Source: CALABS01 sp050260775
Lineage (GTDB): Bacteria; Pseudomonadota; Alphaproteobacteria; Rhodospirillales; Magnetospirillaceae
Reading direction: 5' to 3'
DNA length: 64,000 nt
NCBI GenBank assembly: GCA_050260775.1
Contig: JBLNCP010000043.1
Span: 62,001 to 126,000 of the forward strand
Below the pieces are notes generated by a model. That model worked only from the letters and a program-made list of their open reading frames with translations. It was not told the DNA's origin and did not search any database. Both the position numbers and the translations under genes were made by a program. This document shows positions 52,880-61,867 of the stretch, piece after piece (position 1 is the first letter of the stretch; each line of letters opens with the position of its first letter).

Positions 52880-53653
52880 TCAGCCCGCCGCCCGGTCCAG
52901 CAGGTCCCCCAGCACCTGGCATTGCAGCGCCAGGTCCTGCTGGCGCGACAGCCGGTGGTCGCCGTCCTTGACCAGGTGCACGCGCACGTCCTCCGACGCC
53001 AGGCAATCGGCCAGGGTGAGCGCCGTCTGCCACGGCACGTCGGCATCCTTCTGGCCCTGCACCAGCCGCACCGGGCAATACAGATTGATGGCGTCGCGCA
53101 GCAGCAGGTGGTCGCGGCCTTCCTCGATGAAGCGCCGCGCCACGATCCACGGCTTGTCCGGTTCGACGCAGTTGGGCAGGGCGACGCGGCCGGTCTCGGC
53201 CATCTCGCGGCGCTGCTGGTCGGTGAATTCGCGCCAGAGCAGGTCTTCGGTGAAGTCGGGCGCGGCGGCGATGCCCATGAAGCCGGCGACCCGGTCACGG
53301 CGTCGGAGCGCGGCCAGCAGGCCGATCCAGCCGCCGAAGCTCGAGCCCACCAGCACCTGCGGCCCCTCGGTCAGCTGGTCGAGGACGAAGGCGGCGTCTT
53401 CGGCCCACCGGCCGATGGTGCCGTCCTCGACCGTGCCCGAGGAGGCGCCGTGCCCGAAGGCGTCGAAGCGCAGGAAGGCCTGGCCGCGGTCGGCGCAGAA
53501 CGCCTCCAGCGCCAGCGCCTTGGTGCCGTTCATGTCGGAATGGAAGCCGTGCAGGAACACCACTCCGGGGGTCCGCCCAGGGATGCGATGGTAGGCGATG
53601 GACGCGGCCTCGCCGCGTGGTAATATCCCGGCCCCTTTCGTCAGATCGCTCAC
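52880..53653 (-). CDS. alpha/beta hydrolase
   Basis: 257 residues. VVFLHGFHSDMNGTK (oxyanion region) near residue 31, nucleophile Ser in VLVGSSFGGWIGLL near residue 107, Asp in VQGQKDADVPW near 203 and His in VKDGDHRLSR near 235. It resembles the ABHD10 / YqiA-like short acyl hydrolases. Substrate unknown. The GTG start at 53653 (VSDLTKGAG) has GGTGGA upstream; the open frame beyond it lacks similarity. Divergent from the GT4 gene with only 15 bases between, so promoters must overlap coding sequence. Confidence 0.87.
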   Translation of the reverse strand: MSDLTKGAGILPRGEAASIAYHRIPGRTPGVVFLHGFHSDMNGTKALALEAFCADRGQAFLRFDAFGHGASSGTVEDGTIGRWAEDAAFVLDQLTEGPQVLVGSSFGGWIGLLAALRRRDRVAGFMGIAAAPDFTEDLLWREFTDQQRREMAETGRVALPNCVEPDKPWIVARRFIEEGRDHLLLRDAINLYCPVRLVQGQKDADVPWQTALTLADCLASEDVRVHLVKDGDHRLSRQQDLALQCQVLGDLLDRAAG

Positions 53654-53668
53654 GGTTCCACCTTTCCC

Positions 53669-54880
53669 ATGCCCATGGATCAAACCGCCTCCATCGATGC
53701 CCTGCCGGCCGGCGATCGTCAACCGGTCGTCCTGCAGGTGCTGCCCGCCCTGGTCACCGGCGGCGTCGAGCGAGGCACCGTCGAGGTGGCCGCCGCCCTG
53801 GCCGAGGCGGGGTGGACGCCCCTGGTGGCGAGCGCCGGCGGTCCGATGGTGCGCGAGCTGCTGCGCGTCGGTGCCCGGCACTTCGAACTGCCGCTGGCCA
53901 GCAAGAACCCGTTGGTCATGCGCCAGAACGTCGCCCGGCTCGAGCAGGTGATCCGGGCCGAGGGCGTCGACATCGTCCACGCCCGCTCCCGTGCCCCCGC
54001 CTGGAGCGCCTATGCCGCCGCCAACCGGACCGGCAGCCATTACGTCACCACCTTCCACGGCACCTATAATCTGGGCTGGTTCGGGCTGAAGCACGTCTAC
54101 AATTCGGTGATGACCCGCGGCGAGCGCGTCATCGCCATCTCGGAATTCATCGCCCAGCATGCCGAGCGGGTCTACGGCCTGCCCCGCGAGCGCATCCGCG
54201 TGGTGCCCCGCGGCGTCGACCTCAAGAAGTTCGATCCCGCCCGGGTGTCGCAGGAGCGCATCATCCAGCTGGCGCAGAAGTGGCGGCTGCCCGACGGCTT
54301 TCCCGTGATCACCCTGCCGGGCCGCCTGACCCGCTGGAAGGGCCAGACGGTGCTGATCGAGGCCCTGGCCCTGCTCGGCCGCCACGACGTGCGCTGCCTG
54401 CTGGTGGGCTCCGACCAGGGGCGCACCGCCTACAAGCAGGAGCTGCTGGACCTGATCAAGCGCCACGACCTGACCGACGTGGTGCACATCGTCGACGAAT
54501 GCTCGGACATGCCGGCGGCCTACATGCTGACCGACGTGGCGGTGTCGGCCTCGACCGATCCCGAGGCGTTCGGCCGGGTGGTGGTCGAGGCCCAGGCCAT
54601 GGGGCGGCCGGTGATCGCCTCCGACCACGGCGCCCCCCGCGAGACGATCCTGCCGGGCGAGAACGGCTGGCTGGTGCGGCCCAACGATCCGCAGGCGCTG
54701 GCCGACGCGCTCGGCCGCTTCCTCGACCTGTCGCCCGAGCGGCGGGTGGCCATGGCCAAGCTGGCGCAGGATTACGTGCGCGCCAACTTCACCACCGAGC
54801 TGATGTGCGCCCGCACCGTCAACGTCTACCGCGAGGTGCTGGGCATTCCGGTCGAGCGGATCGCGGCGGGGGCCGGGTGA
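53669..54880 (+). CDS. glycosyltransferase family 4 (GT-B)
   Basis: 403 residues. VVLQVLPALVTGGVERGTVEVA near residues 20-41, SHYVTTFHGTYN, GRLTRWKGQTVLIEAL and the GT4 signature DPEAFGRVVVEAQAMGRPVIAS near residues 295-316. GGVERG and HGTYN forms are common in core-oligosaccharide and exopolysaccharide transferases. ATG 53669 or 53675 may be used. Its TGA overlaps the GTG of the following GT9 gene. Confidence 0.92.
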   Translation: MPMDQTASIDALPAGDRQPVVLQVLPALVTGGVERGTVEVAAALAEAGWTPLVASAGGPMVRELLRVGARHFELPLASKNPLVMRQNVARLEQVIRAEGVDIVHARSRAPAWSAYAAANRTGSHYVTTFHGTYNLGWFGLKHVYNSVMTRGERVIAISEFIAQHAERVYGLPRERIRVVPRGVDLKKFDPARVSQERIIQLAQKWRLPDGFPVITLPGRLTRWKGQTVLIEALALLGRHDVRCLLVGSDQGRTAYKQELLDLIKRHDLTDVVHIVDECSDMPAAYMLTDVAVSASTDPEAFGRVVVEAQAMGRPVIASDHGAPRETILPGENGWLVRPNDPQALADALGRFLDLSPERRVAMAKLAQDYVRANFTTELMCARTVNVYREVLGIPVERIAAGAG

Positions 54881-55791
54881 GCGGGCGCGTCCTGGTCATC
54901 AAGCTGGGCGCCCTGGGCGACTTCGTTCAGGCCGCCGGACCGTTCGCCGCCATTCGTGCCGCCCATCCCGAGGCCGACATCACCCTGCTGACCACGCGGC
55001 CCTTCGCCGAATTCGCGGCCGCCAGCCCGTGGTTCGACCATGTGTGGATCGACGACAAGCCCAAGCTGTGGCAGGTCGGCAAGGTGCTGCAGCTGCGCCG
55101 TCGCCTGAACGGCGGCGGCTTTTCGCGCGTCTACGATCTGCAGACCTCGGACCGCAGCTCGGGCTACCACCGGCTGATGGGCCAGGTCGAGTGGTCGGGG
55201 ATCGCGCCGGGATGCTCGCATCCCCATGCCAATCCAGACCGCGACCACATGCACACCGTCGACCGCCAGGCCGAGCAGCTGGCAATGGCCGGCATCGAGA
55301 CGGTGGGGGCGCCCGACCTGTCGTGGGTGCGGGCCGACGTGGCACGCTTCGGCCTGCCGCACCCTTACGTTCTGCTGGCCCCCGGCGGCGCCCCCCATCG
55401 CCCGGCCAAGCGCTGGCCGGCCGAGCGCTTCGGCCTTCTGGCGGCGTGGCTCGCCCTGCGCGGCATCACCCCGGTGGTGCTGGGCACCGCCAAGGAGGAA
55501 GCCGAGATCGCCACCGTGACCGCCGCCTGCCCCCAGGCGGTCAGCCTGGCGGGCCGTACCTCCTTCCTCGATATTGTGGCGCTGGCGCGCGACGCCATGG
55601 CAGCGGTGGGCAACGACACCGGCCCCATGCACCTGATCGCCGCGGCCGGCTGCCCGTCGGTGGTGTTGTTCTCGCACGAGTCCGACCCCAGCTTGTGTGC
55701 GCCGCGCGGCAAGGTGACCGTCCTGCGCGTGCCCGATCTCGCCGATCTCGCCACCCCCGAGGTCGAGGCGGCGTTGGTCGCCTTGACTTGA
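54877..55791 (+). CDS. glycosyltransferase family 9 (heptosyltransferase-like)
   Basis: 304 residues from GTG 54877. RVLVIKLGALGDFVQAAGPFAAIR at the N terminus and AAVGNDTGPMHLIAAAGCPSVVLFSHESDP near residues 246-275 are the GT9 signatures. Likely adds heptose or a related sugar to LPS core, together with the preceding GT4. Second GT9 in the window after 32830. Followed 58 bases later by thrS. Confidence 0.9.
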   Translation: MSGRVLVIKLGALGDFVQAAGPFAAIRAAHPEADITLLTTRPFAEFAAASPWFDHVWIDDKPKLWQVGKVLQLRRRLNGGGFSRVYDLQTSDRSSGYHRLMGQVEWSGIAPGCSHPHANPDRDHMHTVDRQAEQLAMAGIETVGAPDLSWVRADVARFGLPHPYVLLAPGGAPHRPAKRWPAERFGLLAAWLALRGITPVVLGTAKEEAEIATVTAACPQAVSLAGRTSFLDIVALARDAMAAVGNDTGPMHLIAAAGCPSVVLFSHESDPSLCAPRGKVTVLRVPDLADLATPEVEAALVALT

Positions 55792-55849
55792 GGCCCAAAC
55801 CCCGTACAGTCCCCGGTTTCCGACCCCTGTCGCAGTCACGAGAGAACTC

Positions 55850-57766
55850 ATGGTCGCCATCACGCTTCCCGACGGCAGCGTCCGCCGGTTCGACGGTCCG
55901 GTCACCGGCCTGGACGTCGCCAAGGACATCGGCCCCGGCCTGGCCAAGGCCGCGCTGGCCATCCGCATCGACGGCGCGCTCCGGGACCTCTCGACCACCA
56001 TCGACCGCGACGTCAACCTGGCGATCGTGACCGCCAAGGACGGCGCCGACGCGCTGGAGCTGCTGCGCCACGACGCCGCCCACGTCATGGCCGAGGCGGT
56101 CAAGGAGCTCTATCCCGAGACCCAGGTCACCATCGGCCCGGCCATCGAGAACGGCTTCTACTACGACTTCGCGCGCGCCACCCCGTTCACGCCCGAGGAC
56201 CTCGAGAAGATCGAGGCCCGCATGCGCGAGATCGTCGAGCGCGACGAGCAGATCGTCTGCGAGACCTGGGACCGTGACGAGGCGGTGCAGTTCTTCCTCG
56301 GCCAGGGCGAGAAGTACAAGGCCGAGATCATTTCCTCGATCCCGGCCGAGCAGAAGATCACCCTCTACCGCCAGGGCGGGTTCATCGACCTGTGCCGCGG
56401 CCCCCACCTGCCGTCCACCGCCAAGCTGGGCAAGGCCTTCAAGCTGATGAAGCTGGCCGGGGCCTATTGGCGCGGCGACGCCCGCAACGAGATGCTGCAG
56501 CGCATCTACGGCACCGCCTGGTTCGACAAGAAGGACCTCGACGGCTACCTGCACATGCTGGAGGAGGCCGAGAAGCGCGACCATCGCCGGCTGGGCCGCG
56601 AGATGGAGCTGTTCCATCAGCAGGAAGAGGCGGTGGGCAGCATCTTCTGGCATCCCAAGGGCTGGCGCCTGTGGCGCACCGTCGAGAACTACGTGCGCCG
56701 CAAGCTCGACGTCCACGGCTACGTCGAGGTCAAGACGCCGCAGCTGGTCGACCGCTCGCTGTGGGAGGCCTCGGGCCACTGGGAGAAGTTCGGCGACAAC
56801 ATGTTCACCATTCACACCCCGGACGAGAAGGTCCTGGCGGTGAAGCCGATGAACTGTCCCTGCCACGTCCAGATCTTCCGCCAGGGCATCAAGTCGTACC
56901 GCGACCTGCCGCTGCGTATGGCCGAGTTCGGCTCGTGCCACCGCTACGAGCCGTCGGGCGCGCTGCACGGCATCATGCGCGTGCGCGCCTTCACCCAGGA
57001 CGACGCCCACATCTTCTGCACCGAGGACCAGATCACCTCGGAGACGGTGGCCTTCTGCGAGCTCCTGAAGGAGATGTATCGCGATTTCGGCTTCACCGAC
57101 GTGCGGGTGAAGTTCTCGGACCGCCCGGCCAAGCGGGCGGGCTCCGACGAGATCTGGGACAAGGCGGAGAAGGCGCTGCTGGACGCCTCGGAGGCCGCCG
57201 GCCTGCACACCACCCTGAATCCCGGCGAGGGCGCCTTCTATGGTCCCAAGCTGGAATTCGTGCTGCGCGACGCCATCGGCCGCGACTGGCAGTGCGGCAC
57301 CCTGCAGGTGGACTTCGTGCTGCCCGAGCGCCTCGACGCCGCCTACGTCGCCGAGGACGGCACCAAGAAGCGCCCGGTGATGCTGCACCGCGCGATCCTG
57401 GGGTCGTTCGAGCGGTTCCTCGGCATCCTGATCGAGAACTTCGCCGGCCGCTTCCCGCTGTGGCTGGCCCCGGTCCAGGCGGTGGTCGCCACCATCGTGT
57501 CCGACGCCGACGACTACGCCCGCGAGGTGGCGGCGGCGCTGGAGAAGGCCGGGCTCAAGGTCGAGCTTGATCTCAGGAATGAGAAGATCAACTACAAGGT
57601 CCGCGAGCACTCGGTGGCCAAGGTGCCGGTGATGCTGGTGGTCGGCAAGCGCGAGGCCGAGATGCGGACCGTGGCGATCCGCCGCTTGGGGGGCAGCGAA
57701 CAAGAAGTTGTTGCGCTGGATCAGGCGGTTGTTACACTTGGAGAGGAAGCGCGTCCGCCGGCCTGA
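55850..57766 (+). CDS. thrS: threonyl-tRNA synthetase
   Basis: 638 residues, class II synthetase. N-terminal TGS domain (VAITLPDGSVRRF), editing domain with HDAAHVMAEAV near residues 72-82, and the catalytic core with motif 2 FGSCHRYEPSGALHGIMRVRAF. The zinc ligands include the Cys in MNCPCH. Motif 3 is MLHRAILGSFERF. The C-terminal anticodon-binding domain follows. Upstream of infC in the usual order. A possible SD (GAGAG) precedes the ATG. Confidence 0.98.
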   Translation: MVAITLPDGSVRRFDGPVTGLDVAKDIGPGLAKAALAIRIDGALRDLSTTIDRDVNLAIVTAKDGADALELLRHDAAHVMAEAVKELYPETQVTIGPAIENGFYYDFARATPFTPEDLEKIEARMREIVERDEQIVCETWDRDEAVQFFLGQGEKYKAEIISSIPAEQKITLYRQGGFIDLCRGPHLPSTAKLGKAFKLMKLAGAYWRGDARNEMLQRIYGTAWFDKKDLDGYLHMLEEAEKRDHRRLGREMELFHQQEEAVGSIFWHPKGWRLWRTVENYVRRKLDVHGYVEVKTPQLVDRSLWEASGHWEKFGDNMFTIHTPDEKVLAVKPMNCPCHVQIFRQGIKSYRDLPLRMAEFGSCHRYEPSGALHGIMRVRAFTQDDAHIFCTEDQITSETVAFCELLKEMYRDFGFTDVRVKFSDRPAKRAGSDEIWDKAEKALLDASEAAGLHTTLNPGEGAFYGPKLEFVLRDAIGRDWQCGTLQVDFVLPERLDAAYVAEDGTKKRPVMLHRAILGSFERFLGILIENFAGRFPLWLAPVQAVVATIVSDADDYAREVAAALEKAGLKVELDLRNEKINYKVREHSVAKVPVMLVVGKREAEMRTVAIRRLGGSEQEVVALDQAVVTLGEEARPPA

Positions 57767-57855
57767 CCGGTGCGGGCGCCGGACCACCGAATGCGAGAGA
57801 ACCGGACGGGCCGCGGGGGGTATGAGCGGACCGTCCAAACTCAGTTCTAGAGAAT

Positions 57856-57870
57856 GGAGAAGGTTACATA
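57856..57870 (+). promoter_or_regulatory. infC ribosome-binding site and ATA start
   Basis: GGAGAAGG at 57856-57863 is followed by TTAC and ATA at 57868. Spacing fits ATA and does not fit the ATG at 57883. IF-3 discriminates against non-canonical starts, so this arrangement would let the protein repress its own translation, as in E. coli. Confidence 0.6.
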
Positions 57871-58404
57871 GCTAGACCGCCGATGCAGACGCCGCCCAAG
57901 AACGACGGGCCGCGCGTCAACCGAGAGATCGATGTCCGCAGCATCCGCCTGGTGGGTGCCGACGGTGAAATGATCGGAGTCGTGAGCCTGCGCGAAGGTC
58001 TTGCCATGGCTGAAGAGGCCGGGCTCGATCTCGTGGAAGTGTCACCCAATGCCGACCCGCCGGTCTGCAAGATTCTGGACTACGGAAAGTTCAAATACGA
58101 AGTCCAGAAGAAGAAGAACGAGGCGAAGAAGAAGCAAAAGGTGATCGAGGTCAAGGAGATCAAGCTCCGCCCGAACATCGATGACAACGACTACGGCGTG
58201 AAGATGCGCGCCATGAAGAAGTTCCTCGAAGAGGGAGACAAGGTGAAGGTCACCCTTCGCTTCCGTGGTCGCGAACTGGCCCACCAGGATCTCGGCATGA
58301 AGGTGCTGGAGCGGGTGCGCGGCGAGCTCGAGGAACTGGGCAAGGTCGAGCAGCATCCCAAGATGGAAGGCCGCCAGATGGTCATGGTGATCGCGCCCCG
58401 CTAA
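57868..58404 (+). CDS. infC: translation initiation factor IF-3, probable ATA start
   Basis: IF-3 binds the 30S subunit and checks start codons. N domain: RVNREIDVRSIRLVGADGEMIGVV; linker rich in Lys (VQKKKNEAKKKQK); C domain: IKLRPNIDDNDYGVKMRAMKKFLEEGDKVKVTLRFRGRE (cited in part: RFRGRE). The only ATG is at 57883, but the ribosome-binding site GGAGAAGG (57856-57863) is 19 bases from it and only four from an in-frame ATA at 57868 (ATA GCT AGA CCG CCG). Rare starts (AUU in E. coli) are the known basis of IF-3 autoregulation, so ATA is favoured. Starting at ATG gives 173 residues instead of 178. Confidence 0.9.
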   Translation: MARPPMQTPPKNDGPRVNREIDVRSIRLVGADGEMIGVVSLREGLAMAEEAGLDLVEVSPNADPPVCKILDYGKFKYEVQKKKNEAKKKQKVIEVKEIKLRPNIDDNDYGVKMRAMKKFLEEGDKVKVTLRFRGRELAHQDLGMKVLERVRGELEELGKVEQHPKMEGRQMVMVIAPR

Positions 58405-58420
58405 GGCGCGATCCCTTCTT
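58389..58420 (+). terminator. hairpin terminator overlapping the end of infC
   Basis: GATCGCGCC (58389-58397) and GGCGCGATC (58405-58413) form a perfect nine-base-pair stem around a seven-base loop that includes the infC stop codon; the pyrimidine-rich CCTTCTTTCC follows. The T-run is modest, so termination may be partial. Confidence 0.7.
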
Positions 58421-58517
58421 TCCGGGGCCTGGTTTCAGCCTCACAGAACCGGTTGCGGCCAAGCGCGACTTGCGCTAAGTTCCGCGCCTCCCCACCGACC
58501 GGGGGATATTCCAGCGC

Positions 58518-58607
<90 letters not shown>

Positions 58608-58747
58608 CTTTCCCCGCTAAGGGGCACAAATCCTAGACATTCCGGGCCATCGAAACTGGCCGTTTCCAGTCCTGGTACAGCAACCTGGACAGCAAGGAGG
58701 CGGTCCTGGCCTATTTCAACGTTGCACACCTCGTTCGCAGGGGCGGC

Positions 58748-60412
58748 GTGTTCTGCTTCCGCATGGCCGTACCCCGCTCGCTGTGGAGCCGGTTCGGCCT
58801 GCGCGAGATCAAAGGCTCCCTCAAGACAGGCGATCCCTTCACGGCCCGCATCCGCTGCCGTAAGCTGAGCAACGCCTTTGAGCATCTGATCGACAAAGTT
58901 CGCGCCATGCCCGATCTCACCCAGGACGCCATCAGGGGGCTGATCCAGTCCTACTTCCAACGTTGCCTGGACAACTCCGAGGAGATTGCCCGCCTCGCGC
59001 CAAGCGATGGTGAATTGGACATCGGTTTCGAGGTCTCGGAAATGCAGTCCGAGGCCCAGCGGTTGGGCAAGGCGCTAGCTACCCGCAACTATGATCCATT
59101 CACCGAAATGGAGGCGCGGGAGGTGTTGGGGCAGGTGGGCTTGTCCCGTGCCCAGGTCGATGCAGAACAATTCGATGCGCTCTGCAATGGCGTCCTGCGT
59201 GCCCGGATCGAGGACCGCCGCATCCTCGTCGCCAAGCTGCTGGGGCAGTATGATCGAACTGCACCCGCTGACCCGTTGTTCGCGGGCATGATCGCCACCA
59301 TGCCGCCGCTTCCCGGTGAGGAGAAGGCGGGGGAGCGAACCCTTGCCGTCCTGGCCGACCGGTATTGCGAGCAGAAGCGCGATAAGGAATGGGTGGGGAA
59401 GACCTATCTCGACAACCGGCGCGTCGTGAACCTCGTGATCGATCTGGTGGGGGCAGGCAGGACAGTTTCGTCGCTCGGGATCGAGGACGTGCGGAAGGTG
59501 CGCGACACGTTGGAGAAGCTGCCGGGCAACTATATGAAGTCCAAGGCCATGCAGGGCAAGACCATGGATGAGGTGCTTGCCGCCAACCACGGGAAGCCTC
59601 TTGCCCCCAAGACCCAGGACAAATACTTCACCATGTTCCGCTCGTTCCTGAACTGGTGCATCGGCGAGGGCTACCTCGCCACCATGCCCGGACCGAAGCT
59701 GAAAATCACGGGAGTGACGAAGGGAGGGGGCAAGAAGGACCGCCATTCGTACTCGGCAGAGCAGCTTGAAAAGCTGTTCGCCTCACCTTTGTTCACCGGC
59801 TGCAAGTCCGAAGGGCGGCGTACCGAGCCGGGGGACGTGGTGGTGCGTGACGGTAAGTTCTGGATACCGATCATCGCCCTGTATTCCGGCCTGCGCCTGG
59901 GAGAGATCGTCCAATTGCTGATCTCCGACATCAAGGAGGAGCAAGGGGTGCCGTTCTTCGACATCGACAAGGGCGAGGGCGAGGACGACAAGCAGCTAAA
60001 AACCTGGGCCAGCGTTCGCCGTGTTCCCATTCATCCCAAGCTCATTGAATTGGGGTTCCTCGCCCATGTGGATCAGCAGCGCCAGAAGAACCCGAAGGGA
60101 CGGATTTTCCCCGACGTGAAGCCGGGGAAGGACGGCTATTACTCGGCCAGATTTAGCAAGTGGTTCAGCCGCTATGCGAAGGCCGTCGAAGTGAAGACGC
60201 CGAAAACCTCGTTCCACTCGTTCCGCCATAATTTCAAGGACGCACTGATGCATGGCGGTGTGACCGAAGAATACAGCAAGGCCATGATGGGACACGCCGA
60301 GGAGAGCGTACATGACACCTATGGTTCCCACCTGACGACCCCCTTGCTCAGGCAGGCGATTGAAAGGGCGTTGATCCCGGTTTGTTTAGACCATCTGAAG
60401 GCGCTCACCTGA
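58748..60412 (+). CDS. tyrosine recombinase / phage-type integrase
   Basis: About 554 residues from the GTG at 58748. The catalytic set is visible in the C-terminal half: Arg in LYSGLRLGEIVQLL near residue 383, HSFRH near 496, and the nucleophile region GHAEESVHDTYGSH with Tyr near 522. The SAM-like N domain is around residues 195-320. Family members begin with a LVRRGGVFCFR-type segment that here continues upstream of 58748 (HLVRRGG), so the true start is earlier. A CTG at 58706 has AAGGAGG five bases upstream and is the best candidate. Integrates into the adjacent tRNA-Ser. Confidence 0.93.
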   Translation: MFCFRMAVPRSLWSRFGLREIKGSLKTGDPFTARIRCRKLSNAFEHLIDKVRAMPDLTQDAIRGLIQSYFQRCLDNSEEIARLAPSDGELDIGFEVSEMQSEAQRLGKALATRNYDPFTEMEAREVLGQVGLSRAQVDAEQFDALCNGVLRARIEDRRILVAKLLGQYDRTAPADPLFAGMIATMPPLPGEEKAGERTLAVLADRYCEQKRDKEWVGKTYLDNRRVVNLVIDLVGAGRTVSSLGIEDVRKVRDTLEKLPGNYMKSKAMQGKTMDEVLAANHGKPLAPKTQDKYFTMFRSFLNWCIGEGYLATMPGPKLKITGVTKGGGKKDRHSYSAEQLEKLFASPLFTGCKSEGRRTEPGDVVVRDGKFWIPIIALYSGLRLGEIVQLLISDIKEEQGVPFFDIDKGEGEDDKQLKTWASVRRVPIHPKLIELGFLAHVDQQRQKNPKGRIFPDVKPGKDGYYSARFSKWFSRYAKAVEVKTPKTSFHSFRHNFKDALMHGGVTEEYSKAMMGHAEESVHDTYGSHLTTPLLRQAIERALIPVCLDHLKALT

Positions 60413-60568
60413 CCGCTTCGGCCACGCTATTGACAGCCTTGGCCCATCTGTAGCTTACTTTTTCCCGCTTCGGCCCGCTCCGGGCCTCGGTCCTTCCCGA
60501 CAGGTGGGACCAAACAAATCCTTGTCTCGCCAAGAGATGGGGTCGGCCAAACCAAGGAGGGTTAGCTG

Positions 60569-60700
60569 GTGAAACGACGTGAACCATTTGGGTTCGCGTG
60601 CGTTCGCCGCCTTCTGGTTCAGGCACGCACGCGCACCCGCAGAGACGGAGTGCAATGCGATGAACGGAGTAACCTATCTCTCCCCCAAGCAGGCCGCTGA
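60569..60700 (+). CDS. possible 43-residue leader overlapping the excisionase-like gene
   Basis: GTG at 60569 stands eight bases after a perfect AAGGAGG (60554-60560). The frame runs 43 codons and stops at 60698, overlapping the start of the HTH gene (60660) in another frame. The product (VKRREPFGFACVRR at the N terminus, very Arg-rich) has no known relatives to me. It could be a leader whose translation opens the HTH start, or the SD may serve a longer form of the HTH protein from GTG 60579. Confidence 0.35.
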   Translation: MKRREPFGFACVRRLLVQARTRTRRDGVQCDERSNLSLPQAGR

Positions 60701-60851
60701 ACGCCTGCGCCTCTCGGAAAAGACGCTCGAACGATGGCGAAGCCAGGGCTCGGGGCCCCGCTATCTGAAATTCGGCACGCGCGTGCGCTATCGGGCGGAT
60801 GACCTCGATGCGTGGGCGGAGAAACACGCCCGCTTCAGCACCAGCATGTGA
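60660..60851 (+). CDS. helix-turn-helix excisionase-like protein
   Basis: 63 residues of the MerR-like/AlpA excisionase class (helix_turn_helix_17): YLSPKQAAERLRLSEKTLERWR at residues 6-27, then GSGPRYLKFGTRVRYRADDLDAW, the usual winged extension. Such small proteins control integrase direction or element gene expression. The ATG at 60660 begins just before the domain; GTG 60579 would add 27 residues. Confidence 0.88.
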   Translation: MNGVTYLSPKQAAERLRLSEKTLERWRSQGSGPRYLKFGTRVRYRADDLDAWAEKHARFSTSM

Positions 60852-60918
60852 GAGCCAAAAACAACCCCCACCACGGCGGCAACCGTATAGGTGGGGGCTC
60901 TTCAAGGATGATGATGCC

Positions 60919-61488
60919 ATGACTATAGAAATGGCCTCTTGCCCTTTCAAGGCAAGTTATTCCACCACGCGTACAGACGCGCTGGAAAGTCTGGTGGCTC
61001 AGATGATTGCGGATGATGGGTATCAATTCGACGGCCTCACTTGGGCTGTAAACCCTCAGGAATGGTGGTGTGCACGACTTGACATATCACCGGCCACCCT
61101 GCGCCGGGTAATCGCGAGGCCACCATTTGTCAGAGACTGCGCCATGGTGGGCGGCAGAAAGATGATGCTGTTGCGGGTGGGAGAGAAGGGTTCAGCCAGG
61201 GATATTGCCCGTCACTTGCGCAACATCTGGCGAAAGAGAACGGGAAAGCGGGAGACCCCGAAGGAGTTTGGCTGTTTGGTCGGCCTATCGACGCGGTGGG
61301 GAGAGGATGCCCCGCGTCTGTTCTCGACAACGCTGAAAGACTGGAACTTCTTCATGACGGGGGTGAAGCTCCAGGAGGACTGGACCGTCAACCGCCACTA
61401 CAAACACCCCAGCATCGCCCTGATCCGCAGGTTTCCTAACGTTGCCGAGGAAATCTATTTGACCCGGCTGCAAGAGGAGAGCGCGTGA
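60919..61488 (+). CDS. unrecognised element protein, 189 residues
   Basis: No family recognised. The N-terminal half contains QEWWCARLDISPATLRRVI, which looks like a helix-turn-helix (residues about 44-62), followed by a basic stretch (ARHLRNIWRKRTGKRE) and an aromatic C-terminal half (LKDWNFFMTGVKL). A DNA-binding or replication-associated role is possible. The ATG at 60919 lies 67 bases after the excisionase-like gene; the frame is open back to 60799. Confidence 0.7.
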   Translation: MTIEMASCPFKASYSTTRTDALESLVAQMIADDGYQFDGLTWAVNPQEWWCARLDISPATLRRVIARPPFVRDCAMVGGRKMMLLRVGEKGSARDIARHLRNIWRKRTGKRETPKEFGCLVGLSTRWGEDAPRLFSTTLKDWNFFMTGVKLQEDWTVNRHYKHPSIALIRRFPNVAEEIYLTRLQEESA

Positions 61489-61497
61489 GCGGATGTT

Positions 61498-61555
61498 CTT
61501 GTCCCCTGTAATTACCTTTAACCCCTATATCTACTCTATCTACCAGGGGGACAAG
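61498..61555. repeat. inverted repeat in an AT-rich intergenic stretch
   Basis: CTTGTCCCCTG (61498-61508) is complementary to CAGGGGGACAAG (61544-61555) with one bulged G; 35 AT-rich bases lie between. The gap 61489-61816 otherwise shows no convincing gene. It could be a terminator-like structure after the upstream gene, an operator pair or part of an element origin. Confidence 0.6.
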
Positions 61556-61867
61556 AAACATTCGCTCATAGAGTAGCTATAGGAGCCTTCGGCGGCGAAG
61601 ACGCTGAGAAACCACCTCCTCAGGCTGTTAAGGGCATCGCTGACCGGAGAGGTGAAGGCGCTGGCCGAGGCCAATGGAGGAGAAGATGTAGAAAGCCGCT
61701 GGTGTCGTTTGATGTCCTTCAATCGGTGTCCTGCACTATGGCGGGACACCCCCTTGGACATTTGCCCAGGCGAACCTGAAATCGCCCTGTAGACAGCGCA
61801 AACTCAGCACTATCCAATGGGCAACCTAGGACGCGGATATGGTTCCCAAAGCGTGGGGGTTGGCCTC

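Noticed and set aside
61540..61761. 73-codon minus-strand frame in the element
   Set aside because: No ribosome-binding site, no recognisable domain and Ser-rich random-looking composition.
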